In this document: positions 1 to 7,394 of the stretch, piece by piece
How the letters are laid out: the number at the start of each line of letters is the position of its first letter
Position numbering within the stretch: position 1 is the first letter of the stretch
From: Solirubrobacteraceae bacterium
Lineage (GTDB): Bacteria; Actinomycetota; Thermoleophilia; Solirubrobacterales; Solirubrobacteraceae
Assembly: GCA_031177685.1 (NCBI GenBank)
Contig: JAPSGI010000022.1
Span: 1 to 34,836 of the forward strand
Reading direction: 5' to 3'
DNA length: 34,836 nucleotides
Translations under genes and position numbers: made by a program
Notes under the pieces: generated by a model
The model's input: only the letters and a program-made list of their open reading frames with translations
What the model was told of the DNA's origin: nothing
Database searches by the model: none

Positions 1-1
1 G

Positions 2-190
2 ATCGCGTGCGCCGGCAACACCAAGAACACAAAGAACGCCGCGCGGTCCGCGTTCGACGCGAACGGTAGACCCGCTCCGGTCGCCGACGGTCACGCCGGC
101 AAGGGCGTCTCGCTGACCGGCGAGCACGCGTACGACGACCGTCACGACGCGTCGGGTTGGAGCGGCAAGACCGCACCCGCGGCGGCCGGG
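2..190 (+). CDS. Possible 3' part of an unrecognised plus-strand gene (partial)
   Basis: Frame 2 of the plus strand is open from the window edge, and about nine in ten of its third codon positions are G or C. First positions are much poorer in G/C, the expected pattern for real coding DNA in this genome. The translation is unlike the Arg-rich shadows elsewhere: it contains Asn, Lys, Asp, Tyr and His (for example GEHAYDDRHDASGWSG). I do not recognise the family. No stop is seen; the reading runs into the G/C-only tract at about 190 and then becomes the antisense of the PKD gene. The minus strand here is also open, so the two readings conflict. It may be a genuine gene joined by a misassembly, or an accident. 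Confidence 0.3.
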
Positions 191-2842
191 GGCGGCCCCG
201 CGCCCGCCCCCGCCCCCCCCCCGCGGGGGGGGCGGGGCGCGCCCCCCGGCCGCGGTCAAGCGCAGCCGGGCGCTGCGACTACCCCCGCTTCGGAGGACGA
301 CCTTGAGACGGCCGATCACGACCGGCCGCCCGCGCCGCGCCCGCACGCCGAGGCGGCGCGCGTCGGAGCGCCGCAGCTCCACGCGCAGCGCGCAGGTGGT
401 TGCGCGGTCGGCGCGGCAGCCGACGGCCAGTCCGCGCCTGAGCACGCCGCGCAGGCGCTGAAGGGGGCGTCCGATCAGGGCGGGACGGAACGCCTCGGGG
501 CCCGCGGCGCCCGTGTCGCCCGCGCCCGGCGCATCGCCCGCCGCGCCGCCGGCGCCGGCGCCCGTGCCGGTGCTCGTCGCCGAGACGGGCGCCCGGACCG
601 CGAGCTGCGCGGTGGCCGTGCGCGCGCCGCCGTGGTTGTCGGTCACGCGCACGCCGACGGTGAACGAGCCGGCGTTGGGATAGGTGTGGCCGCGGGTCGG
701 CGTGCCGCCGCTGGTGGCCTCGAACGAGCCGTTGCCGTCCAGGTCCCAGTCGTAGCGGACGACCGTCCCGTCCGGGTCGCCCGAGCCGCGCGCGTCGAGC
801 AGCGTGGGCTCGCCCGCGGTGACCGAGGACGGCGTCGCGACGAGCGCGGCCGCGGGCAGCTGGTTGGCGGCGGTCAGGTTCACCGTCGCGGTCGCGCTGG
901 CGCCGTCGTCGTCGGTCACGCGCAGCCGGACGGCGTAGGTGCCGCCGGCGGAATAGGCACGGTTGGCGACCGGCGACGCGCCCGTGTCGGTCTCGTAGCT
1001 CCCGTCGGCGTCCAGGTCCCACTCGTGGCGCACGATCGTGCCGTCGGAGTCGCTGGAGCCGCTCGCGTCGAAGGTCACCGGCCGGTCGAGCGAGACGGGG
1101 TTGGGCGTCGCGCCGAACGAGGCGACGGGTGGCACCGTGACGGCGACCGTGCGCGTGCTGGTGGCGCTGCCGCCGTGCTCGTCGGTGACCCGCAGCCCGA
1201 CCGCGACGTCGCCGGGCGCGGAGAAGGTGTGCTGCGCCGTCGGCGACGCGCCGGCGTCGCGCTCGTAGGCGCCGTCGCCGTCGAAGTCCCACTCGTAGCG
1301 GACGATCGTGCTGTCGGGGTCGGTCGTCGCGCGCGCGTCGAAGGTCACGGCGTTCGCCGTCAGGACGGGCGCGGGATGCGTGAAGGTCGGGACCGGCGGG
1401 CGGTTGCGGACCACGACGTCTGCCGCGTGGACGTCGGTGGCGCCGTCCTCGTCGGTGACCCGAACCCGGACCGTGCGGGTGCCCGGGGACGCCCACTGCG
1501 TCGTGGTCGTGGCCGTGGCGCCGCCGTCGCGCTCGAACTCGCCGTCTCCGTCGAGGTCCCACTCGTAGCGCTCCAGGGGCGCCCCGTCGGGGTCGGTGGA
1601 GCCCGACGCGTCCAGCGTCGTGGTCTCGGCGGTCAGCGGGGACGCGGGCGCAGCGGTGAACGTGGCGACCGGCGGGTCGGTGACCGAGACCTGCACGACC
1701 GTCGTGCCGGTGTTGCCGCGGTCGTCGGTGACGCGCAGCCCCACGGGCTTGCGGCCGCGCGTGGCGAAGCTGGTGGTGAGGCTCTGGGTCGTGCCGTCGT
1801 CGTACTCGCCGTCGCCGTCGAGGTCCCACGCGTAGCCGGCGATCGTGCCGTTGGGATCCGTGGAGCCCGAGGCGTCCAGGGTCAGCGTCTGGCCCGGGAG
1901 GACGGGGTTGGGATCGGCGGTGAAGGACGCGATCGGGCTGCCGTCGCACACCGCGGTGCGGACGTCCAGCCCCCACGCGTTGAGCTGGCCGGTGTCGCTG
2001 CCGAACTTGTCGGTCACGCGCAGCTTCCATTGGCCCTGCGGGCTGCGGCCGGCCAGCGCGGACAGCGACTCCTCGGGGCGGTAGGTGCCGGTGAAGGGAG
2101 CCGACGCGCCGGCGATCGGCTGGACGGCGGCGTCGGAGAAGACGGTGTTGACGAAGTCGTTGCCGCTGGGGTCCTCGCTGTCCACGAGCACGACCGCGGT
2201 GCCGTCGGGCGCGATCACCTCGATCTTCAGGTCGCCGGTCGCGGTGTGGCGCAGGTCGCCGAGGCGGACCGAGACGTCCTTGACGCGTCCGGTGGCCGCC
2301 ACGTCGAGGGTCGACTCGACGGTGGTCAGGTCGGGCACGGGGCGCGGCACGTCGGCGCTGTCGTAGGGCAGCGTCGGGCCGGGAGCCCCGCTGCTGATGC
2401 GCAGCGGGACCTGGCCCGCGCCCTGGTCGGAGGCGACGTTCAACTGGAGGTCGTACCCGGCGCCGCACTCGGCGCTCGCGGCCACCTGGCCGGTGAACGC
2501 GGTGGAGTTCTGGCCCTCGGCGCCGAACGACATGTCGGGGTAGCCGGAGACCTTCTGGAACAGCGTGAGGTCGGGCGAGCTCTCCGCGAGCGTGCCCGAG
2601 ACGCCGGTCAGCTGCGGGTACAGGAGGTCGTCGTGCTTGATCCGCTCGGTGAGCGAGAACGTCTCGCCCGGTCCCACCAGGCCGTCGCCGTTGCCGGTCG
2701 TCTCGGTCAGCGTGGTGCTGACGTGCGAGACCTCGACGGCCGCGGCGGAGGCGGGCACCGCGAGGGCGGCCACGACCGCGAGCGCGAGCGGCACGGCAAG
2801 CGCGCGCAGCCGCGCGCGCACGAGTTGCAGACCCCAGACCAT
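2..2842 (-). CDS. Secreted multi-PKD protein with P/homoB domain (3' end uncertain)
   Basis: The reading frame starts at ATG 2842 and is open to the left edge. A signal peptide (about residues 1-34: Arg-rich n-region, long Ala/Leu/Val core, ASA-type cleavage site) is followed by a beta-rich domain to about residue 165. A proprotein-convertase P-like (homoB) domain covers about 167-295. Five PKD domains follow at about 299-388, 389-480, 481-570, 571-660 and 660-748, each with an ASGSxDPDG-like turn, a WDLDGDG-like strand and a terminal VRVTDxxG. A Gly/Ala/Thr linker and a basic C-terminal domain with C...C close the protein. Such proteins are usually extracellular adhesion or carbohydrate-binding proteins; no catalytic domain is visible. 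The part left of about 246 crosses the G/C tract and should not be trusted, so the true stop is probably missing. Confidence 0.8.
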   Translation of the reverse strand, partial: MVWGLQLVRARLRALAVPLALAVVAALAVPASAAAVEVSHVSTTLTETTGNGDGLVGPGETFSLTERIKHDDLLYPQLTGVSGTLAESSPDLTLFQKVSGYPDMSFGAEGQNSTAFTGQVAASAECGAGYDLQLNVASDQGAGQVPLRISSGAPGPTLPYDSADVPRPVPDLTTVESTLDVAATGRVKDVSVRLGDLRHTATGDLKIEVIAPDGTAVVLVDSEDPSGNDFVNTVFSDAAVQPIAGASAPFTGTYRPEESLSALAGRSPQGQWKLRVTDKFGSDTGQLNAWGLDVRTAVCDGSPIASFTADPNPVLPGQTLTLDASGSTDPNGTIAGYAWDLDGDGEYDDGTTQSLTTSFATRGRKPVGLRVTDDRGNTGTTVVQVSVTDPPVATFTAAPASPLTAETTTLDASGSTDPDGAPLERYEWDLDGDGEFERDGGATATTTTQWASPGTRTVRVRVTDEDGATDVHAADVVVRNRPPVPTFTHPAPVLTANAVTFDARATTDPDSTIVRYEWDFDGDGAYERDAGASPTAQHTFSAPGDVAVGLRVTDEHGGSATSTRTVAVTVPPVASFGATPNPVSLDRPVTFDASGSSDSDGTIVRHEWDLDADGSYETDTGASPVANRAYSAGGTYAVRLRVTDDDGASATATVNLTAANQLPAAALVATPSSVTAGEPTLLDARGSGDPDGTVVRYDWDLDGNGSFEATSGGTPTRGHTYPNAGSFTVGVRVTDNHGGARTATAQLAVRAPVSATSTGTGAGAGGAAGDAPGAGDTGAAGPEAFRPALIGRPLQRLRGVLRRGLAVGCRADRATTCALRVELRRSDARRLGVRARRGRPVVIGRLKVVLRSGGSRSARLRLTAAGGRAPPPPRGGGGGGRGAAPGRRGCGLAAPTRRVVTVVVRVLAGQRDALAGVTVGDRSGSTVRVERGPRGVLCVLGVAGARD
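185..246. repeat. G/C-only tract with perfect 18-bp palindrome
   Basis: About 60 bases contain only G and C. Their centre (215-232) is a perfect palindrome, nine bases each side of a GC dyad. Imperfect pairing extends outward to about 207-240. It sits where coding character switches strand: apparent plus-strand coding to the left, the C-terminus of the minus-strand PKD protein to the right. No stop codon for either gene lies nearby. It could be a natural terminator-like hairpin, but a homopolymer-rich inverted junction is also what a chimeric contig end looks like. Confidence 0.6.
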
Positions 2843-2930
2843 GGCTCCATGGGGATCGGCGCGCCCCACCGCTGCCGTGAACCGGGGCGCTCAGGGGCCG
2901 ATCAGGCGTCCAGCCGCGATCCGGGGCCGG

Positions 2931-3119
2931 CTACTCCCCCTGGGGGGCACTGTCCGCCGCCCAGCGCGCCTGCGCGTCGTGCTCGGGGACGAAGCGCCCG
3001 GTCCCGTCGCACCACGGGCAGTCGACCTCGTGGCGCTCGCCGCCGAGCATCGAGGCGACCTTGCCGGTGCCACGGCAGGCACGGCACTCGCCCGGGTCCA
3101 GGGGGTCTTCCGGCGTCAT
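2931..3119 (-). CDS. Small zinc-ribbon-like protein (62 aa)
   Basis: The 62-residue protein carries two Cys pairs, CRACRGTGKV near residue 12 and CPWCDGTGRF near residue 34. These CxxCxGxG-like motifs resemble half of the DnaJ cysteine-rich zinc domain. The rest is acidic and hydrophilic, with no membrane segment. It starts at ATG 3119 and ends with TAG. It lies 88 nt upstream of the PKD gene on the same strand and 12 nt downstream of the next minus-strand gene. The motif predicts binding of one zinc; a specific role cannot be read from the sequence. Confidence 0.7.
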   Translation of the reverse strand: MTPEDPLDPGECRACRGTGKVASMLGGERHEVDCPWCDGTGRFVPEHDAQARWAADSAPQGE

Positions 3120-3131
3120 CGGCGCGCGAGA

Positions 3132-3548
3132 CTAGCGAGCGGAGCCGCGCAGGCCCGCCACGCCCAGCACGGCTACGGCGGTCGACCCGCCCGCCATGGC
3201 CAGCGCGAAGCGCCCGCGGCGCCTGGGCAGATCGTCGAACGCCGTCCACGTCGCGGCCGCGTCCGCGGCGTCGGCGAGCGCATGCGCCGCCATCCACGCC
3301 CGCGCCTCGCCGTCCCGGCGCCGCGCCAGCGCCCACAGCGCCCCGAGCCCCAGCGCCACGTCCCGCGCGCCCTGCGAACGCACCATCACCTGCGCCCCCG
3401 GCTTGCGCGCCGCCCGCCCGATCCAGGTGCGGCCCGCGTTGCGCGGCCGCACCAGATACCCGCCGCCCATGACCACACGGTTCACGGCGAGACCACCGGC
3501 GAGTACGCGCACGACATCCACAGCGTCACGTATCCCCAGGGTCCGCAC
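3132..3548 (-). CDS. Conserved hypothetical membrane protein (138 aa)
   Basis: I do not recognise a named function. The protein has an N-terminal amphipathic stretch with GIRDAVDVVRVLAGG, a central GARDVALGLGALWALARRR hydrophobic segment and a C-terminal hydrophobic segment (ALAMAGGSTAVAVLGVAGL). This layout resembles small integral membrane proteins of the DUF4267 type common in actinobacteria, but that assignment comes from recall of pattern only. An internal ATG (residue 27) gives a shorter alternative. I kept the longer start because GIRDAVDVVRVLAGG is a typical N-terminus for such proteins. It is followed 12 nt later by the small zinc-ribbon gene, so the two are probably co-transcribed. 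Confidence 0.65.
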   Translation of the reverse strand: MRTLGIRDAVDVVRVLAGGLAVNRVVMGGGYLVRPRNAGRTWIGRAARKPGAQVMVRSQGARDVALGLGALWALARRRDGEARAWMAAHALADAADAAATWTAFDDLPRRRGRFALAMAGGSTAVAVLGVAGLRGSAR

Positions 3549-3620
3549 GTTCTAGTCACAGTTGAGTATGTCCGCTGCCTCGCCGTCGCTGCGGAGCGCA
3601 GCGCCCGTAGCTACGTAATC

Positions 3621-3629
3621 CGAAGGGAG
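3621..3629 (+). promoter_or_regulatory. Ribosome binding site of the DyP peroxidase gene
   Basis: The purine run CGAAGGGAG ends five bases before ATG 3635. It is one of the clearest Shine-Dalgarno sequences in the window and fixes the start. The 86-bp intergenic region also holds the divergent start of the hypothetical membrane protein; I see no convincing -35/-10 pair in it. Confidence 0.6.
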
Positions 3630-3634
3630 TCTCG

Positions 3635-5035
3635 ATGGCCCACTCAAAGGGCGTCCTGCCAGACCCAGTGATCAGGGATCACCGTGCGGAGGCGCTGCTC
3701 GTCTTCGCGGACTTGCGCGCCGACCTCGACGGCGCGGGCGTGCAGGCGTGGCTGCAACGAGTCAGCGAGTTGATCACGCAGTTGACGCGAGCCGTCCGCG
3801 GCCGCCGGCTCGCCAGCGTGGCGGTGGGTCTTGGGCCTTCGTTCTTCCTCTCGAACGGCTCACCGCGGTTCGAACTTGGAGCGGAAGTCATCCCTGCCGG
3901 GCTGCGAAATCCCTCTCAGGTAACGGGTGTGCACGACGCGGATGCTGGTGCGCACGACGTGCTGTTCTATGTGATGACTCTGTCCGAGGCAGTAGTCGCG
4001 AATTTCTTTGAGGGCCTTTCTTCGACGTGTCCCGATCTGGCGCACGCAGTCATAGAACGTGGATTCCAGCGGACAGATGGCCGCGAATTATTCGGCTTCA
4101 AGGATGGGATCCGCAACGTACATCCACGCGCCGAACGCGCACGGGCGGTCTTCGTCGATCGTGATCGCGCTCCGGACGAGCCCAGTTGGTGCGAGGACGG
4201 GACCTACATGGCGTACATGAAGCTGCGGCAGGATCTGGACCGCTGGAGGACGATCGCGCCCGAGGACCAAGAGCGGATTATGGGCCGTCGGCGTGACGAC
4301 GGATCCCGCCTTGACCGTCCAGCTGGATCGGATCCTCGACAGGAGGGCCCAATCACGGGCGACTCGCCAGCGCCAAACTCGCACGTCCCAAAGAGTGGGC
4401 CGCGCGGCGACCTCCATGACAGGACGCAGATCTTCCGTCGCGGCGTCCCCTGGATCACATTGCGCGAAGCCGACGGCGGACTTGAGGGTGGACTGCAGTT
4501 TGTGAGCTTTCAGTGGTCTCTTGACAACTTCCACGTGGTCCTGGAGCGATGGATGCAGAATCCGCACTTCCCCCAGCCGAACTCCGGCGTCGACCGGCTG
4601 TTCGCGGATGGACTCGTTTCCATCCAGAAGGCGGGCTTTTACTTCACCCCTCCAAATGATTCGCGGTACATCGCCGCTGGACTCTTCGACCCGCCGGCAA
4701 CTCCGAGCCGGCCGCGGAGCACAGGTCGGGTCATCATTCGTAAGCGAGCTGTGAATACCTCGGGCGGCGCGGTGCCGGCCGAGGTCGGAAATGTCGGCTT
4801 CCAAGTTTTTCGGGCATCCGACCAGCAACCCATCGGAGAAATCTTCTTTACGGACTCCGCGGGGCATGCCATGTCAGGCGATCTTCCAGTGCGGACCCCA
4901 TTGGTCGTACGCGAGGTCCAGGTTCCGCCTCACCTACAGGCAGGACCGGAGCAACAGATCACGATCGAACGCCGCCGTGAGCTTCTCCGCTTCGATGACG
5001 TCGTATCGCAGGCCTCACCCGGATACGGCGGGTAG
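3635..5035 (+). CDS. DyP-type haem peroxidase with C-terminal prealbumin-like domain
   Basis: Dye-decolourising peroxidases are haem proteins that use H2O2 to oxidise bulky substrates. The family signature GxxDG is present as GFKDG (catalytic Asp157). The proximal haem ligand is probably His250 in SHVPKSGPR, and the distal Arg lies in IFRRG (residues 266-270). Residues 1 to about 360 are the peroxidase. Residues about 362-466 (from GRVIIRKRAV) form a beta-rich extension with the spacing of a SpaA/Cna-B prealbumin-like domain, which is not part of an ordinary DyP enzyme. There is no signal peptide or Tat motif, so the protein is probably cytoplasmic or exported non-classically. No encapsulin gene or typical cargo peptide is visible. 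Third codon positions are clearly less GC-rich than in the neighbours and the gene stands alone between convergent minus-strand blocks, which suggests horizontal acquisition. Confidence 0.85.
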   Translation: MAHSKGVLPDPVIRDHRAEALLVFADLRADLDGAGVQAWLQRVSELITQLTRAVRGRRLASVAVGLGPSFFLSNGSPRFELGAEVIPAGLRNPSQVTGVHDADAGAHDVLFYVMTLSEAVVANFFEGLSSTCPDLAHAVIERGFQRTDGRELFGFKDGIRNVHPRAERARAVFVDRDRAPDEPSWCEDGTYMAYMKLRQDLDRWRTIAPEDQERIMGRRRDDGSRLDRPAGSDPRQEGPITGDSPAPNSHVPKSGPRGDLHDRTQIFRRGVPWITLREADGGLEGGLQFVSFQWSLDNFHVVLERWMQNPHFPQPNSGVDRLFADGLVSIQKAGFYFTPPNDSRYIAAGLFDPPATPSRPRSTGRVIIRKRAVNTSGGAVPAEVGNVGFQVFRASDQQPIGEIFFTDSAGHAMSGDLPVRTPLVVREVQVPPHLQAGPEQQITIERRRELLRFDDVVSQASPGYGG

Positions 5036-5049
5036 CTTGGACGCGAGCC

Positions 5050-6258
5050 CTACTTGATCTCGTCGTAGACCTTGAACATCGGCAGGTACATCGAGATCAC
5101 GATGAACCCGACCATGCCGCCCACGACGATGATCATCGCCGGCTCGAGGATCGAGGTGATCGCCTTGACGGCGGCCTCGACCTCGGCCTCGTAGAAGTCC
5201 GCGACCTTGCCGAGCATCGTGTCCAGGGCGCCGGTCTCCTCGCCGACCGCGATCATGTCCACGACCATCGCCGGGAACACGGGGACGTCCTTGAGCGGCG
5301 CCGCGATCGTGCCTCCGCGCTTGACGGACTCCGTCACGTCGGCCATCGACTTCTCGATCACGTCGTTGCCGGCCGTCTGGCCGGTGATCTCGATCGCGGA
5401 CAGGATCGGCACGCCCGAGGACACCAGCGCGGAGAACGTTCGCGACCAACGCGCCAGGGCGATCTTCTGCACCGTGTCGCCGATCTTCAGCGGGACGCGC
5501 AGCTTGAAACGGTCCCACTGGGGCCGGCCCCACGACGACTTCTTCCACGCGAAGAACGACCAGACGAGGGCGGCGAAGACGGCGAGGCACAGGTACCAGC
5601 GGCCGGTCAGGAAGTCCGACGCGCCCACCGTGAGCTTGGTCAGGGCGGGCAGCTCGCCGTCGAACTCCTCGAAGATCTTCGCGAACACCGGCACGATGAA
5701 CGCGACCAGGGCGAGCATCACCGCCGAGGCGAACGTCACGACCACCGCCGGGTAGACCATCGCGGCCCGGACCTGGCGGCGCAGCGCGTCCTCCTTCTCC
5801 AGCTGGTCGGCGATCCGCAGCAGCGACTCCTCGAGCAGCCCGCCGGTCTCCCCGGCGCGGATCATCGAGACGAAGAGCGGACCGAACACCTTGGGATGGC
5901 GGGCCAGCGCGTCGGACAGCGGCAGGCCCGCCTCGACGTCCTTGCGCACCGCCACGAGCGTCTCGCGCAGCAGCTTGGCCTGCGTCTGCGCCTCGAGCAC
6001 GTTCAGCGCCCGCAGGATCGTCATGCCCGACGAGATCATCGTCGAGAGCTGGCGCGTCATGATCGCCAGGTCGCGCAGCTTGACCCGCTGCAGGAAGTCG
6101 ATGTTGAGGTCCTTGGACTTCGACTTGGCGTCGATGTCCAGGACGATCAGCCCGCGCTCCTTGAGCTGCTGGGTGACGGCCTGCTTGGAGTCCGCCTCGA
6201 CCTCGCCGCGCGCCGGGGCGCCGGTGAGGTCCATCGCCTTGAAGACGTAGGTCTCCAT
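5050..6258 (-). CDS. pilC: Type IV pilus inner-membrane platform protein PilC
   Basis: PilC (GspF superfamily) is the polytopic platform that couples the pilus motor ATPases to pilin assembly. At 402 residues it has the usual length. The N-terminus has the typical YVFKAMDLTG...GEVEADS start. Two GspF domains follow, each beginning near ITRQLS/ALARWSRTFSALVSSGVPI, with the family pattern MIRAGETGG / MIAVGEETGAL. Transmembrane segments are visible around residues 170-190, 220-235 and 375-395 (IIVVGGMVGFIVISMYLPMF). It starts only 6 nt after the pilT stop and ends the pil cluster, 14 nt from the convergent DyP stop. Assembly proteins PilM/N/O and the prepilin peptidase are not in the window. Confidence 0.95.
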   Translation of the reverse strand: METYVFKAMDLTGAPARGEVEADSKQAVTQQLKERGLIVLDIDAKSKSKDLNIDFLQRVKLRDLAIMTRQLSTMISSGMTILRALNVLEAQTQAKLLRETLVAVRKDVEAGLPLSDALARHPKVFGPLFVSMIRAGETGGLLEESLLRIADQLEKEDALRRQVRAAMVYPAVVVTFASAVMLALVAFIVPVFAKIFEEFDGELPALTKLTVGASDFLTGRWYLCLAVFAALVWSFFAWKKSSWGRPQWDRFKLRVPLKIGDTVQKIALARWSRTFSALVSSGVPILSAIEITGQTAGNDVIEKSMADVTESVKRGGTIAAPLKDVPVFPAMVVDMIAVGEETGALDTMLGKVADFYEAEVEAAVKAITSILEPAMIIVVGGMVGFIVISMYLPMFKVYDEIK

Positions 6259-6264
6259 CGCGGG

Positions 6265-7344
6265 CTAGGCGGCCATCGGCCCCGCGCCGATCAGGCGGCG
6301 CAGCTCGTCGGGCGTGGTGGAGCGCTGCTCGGCCAGCTGGCGCGTGATCTTGCCGGCGCGCACGAGGCTCACCAGCGACGCGTCCATCGTCTGCATGCCC
6401 GCCGAGGCGCTGGTCTGCAGGACGGAGTAGATCTGGTGCGTCTTGCCCTCGCGGATGAGGTTGCGGATGGCCGGCGTGGGCACGAGGACCTCGCACGCCA
6501 GCACGCGGCCCGAACCGTCGGCGGTCGGGAGCAGCGTCTGGGTGACGATCCCCTGCAGTGCCACGGACAGCTGCACGCGGACCTGGTGCTGCTGGTGGGG
6601 CGGGAAGACGTCGATGATGCGGTCGATCGTCTGCGGCGTGTCCTGCGTGTGCAGGGTCGCGAACACGAGGTGACCGGTCTCCGCCGCCGTCAGGGCGGTG
6701 GAGATGGTCTCCAGGTCGCGCATCTCGCCCACGAGGATCACGTCCGGGTCCTGGCGCAGGGCGCTGCGCAGCGCGGCCGCGAAGCTCTGCGCGTCGGAGC
6801 CCAGCTCGCGCTGGTTGACGATGCACTTCTTGTGCTTGTGGAGGAACTCGATCGGGTCCTCGATCGTCATGATGTGCTCCTCGCGCGTCTCGTTGATCTC
6901 GTCGATCATCGCCGCGAGGCTGGTGGACTTCCCCGAGCCGGTGGGGCCCGTGCACAGGACGAACCCGCGCGGCTTGTTGACGAGCTCGTGCACGATCGGT
7001 GGCAGGCCGAGTTCCTCGACGCCGCTGATCTGCGCGGGGATCAGGCGGAACGCCGCCCCGATCGCGGAGCGCTGGAAGTAGGCGTTGACGCGGAAGCGCG
7101 CCCGGCCCGGGATCGCGTACGCCAGGTCGACCTGCCAGTCCGTCTCCAGGCGCTGGCGCTGGTCGTTGTTGAGTATCGAGTAGACGATCTCGCGCGTGTC
7201 GGCGGGCGTGAGGATCGGGAAGTCCTCGAGCGGCGTCAGCCGCCCGCGAACACGGATGGTCGGCGGCGCGCCGGCGGTGATGTGCAGGTCGGAGGCGCGG
7301 CGCTCGAGCACCTCGATCAAAACGTCTGCGAAGTCGAAGTTCAT
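6265..7344 (-). CDS. pilT: Type IV pilus twitching/retraction ATPase PilT
   Basis: PilT is the hexameric ATPase that powers pilus retraction. The protein is 359 residues long. It has a PAS-like N-terminal domain (ASDLHITAGAPP), Walker A GPTGSGKST, the Asp-box/Walker B region ILVGEMRD, a His box (GHLVFATLHT) and the PilT-typical C-terminal segments AIRNLIREGKTHQ and GMQTMDASLVSL. The AIRNLIRE motif is characteristic of PilT rather than PilB and is linked to retraction. The gene lies 50 nt downstream of pilB, with a promoter-like GCCGATAA motif in the gap, and 6 nt upstream of pilC. Confidence 0.96.
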   Translation of the reverse strand: MNFDFADVLIEVLERRASDLHITAGAPPTIRVRGRLTPLEDFPILTPADTREIVYSILNNDQRQRLETDWQVDLAYAIPGRARFRVNAYFQRSAIGAAFRLIPAQISGVEELGLPPIVHELVNKPRGFVLCTGPTGSGKSTSLAAMIDEINETREEHIMTIEDPIEFLHKHKKCIVNQRELGSDAQSFAAALRSALRQDPDVILVGEMRDLETISTALTAAETGHLVFATLHTQDTPQTIDRIIDVFPPHQQHQVRVQLSVALQGIVTQTLLPTADGSGRVLACEVLVPTPAIRNLIREGKTHQIYSVLQTSASAGMQTMDASLVSLVRAGKITRQLAEQRSTTPDELRRLIGAGPMAA

Positions 7345-7378
7345 GTGCTTTCGGAGGGGTCGGGAGGGCGGGGGTCTG

Positions 7379-7393
7379 TTCCCTTATCGGCAG
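7379..7393 (-). promoter_or_regulatory. GCCGATAA-type promoter-like motif upstream of pilT
   Basis: Read on the minus strand, the pilB-pilT gap contains CTGCCGATAAGGGAA. GCCGATAA equals the -10 consensus known for FliA/WhiG-family sigma factors. It ends 39 nt before the pilT ATG. No good TAAA-like -35 is visible at 15-16 nt, so promoter function is an inference. A close relative of the motif occurs upstream of the thioredoxin-fold gene at 24946. Confidence 0.35.
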
Positions 7394-7394
7394 C

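Noticed and set aside
279-2468. 729-codon Arg-rich open frame on the minus strand
   Set aside because: It is the out-of-frame shadow of the PKD gene. The translation is RRR/GR-rich with no domain, whereas the neighbouring frame shows five PKD domains and a signal peptide.
632-3472. 946-codon plus-strand open frame
   Set aside because: Antisense of the PKD gene and the two small minus-strand genes; low-complexity Val/Arg/Gly translation caused by high GC.
3635-5035. DyP as an encapsulin cargo
   Set aside because: No encapsulin gene is adjacent and the C-terminus does not resemble the usual short hydrophobic targeting peptide.
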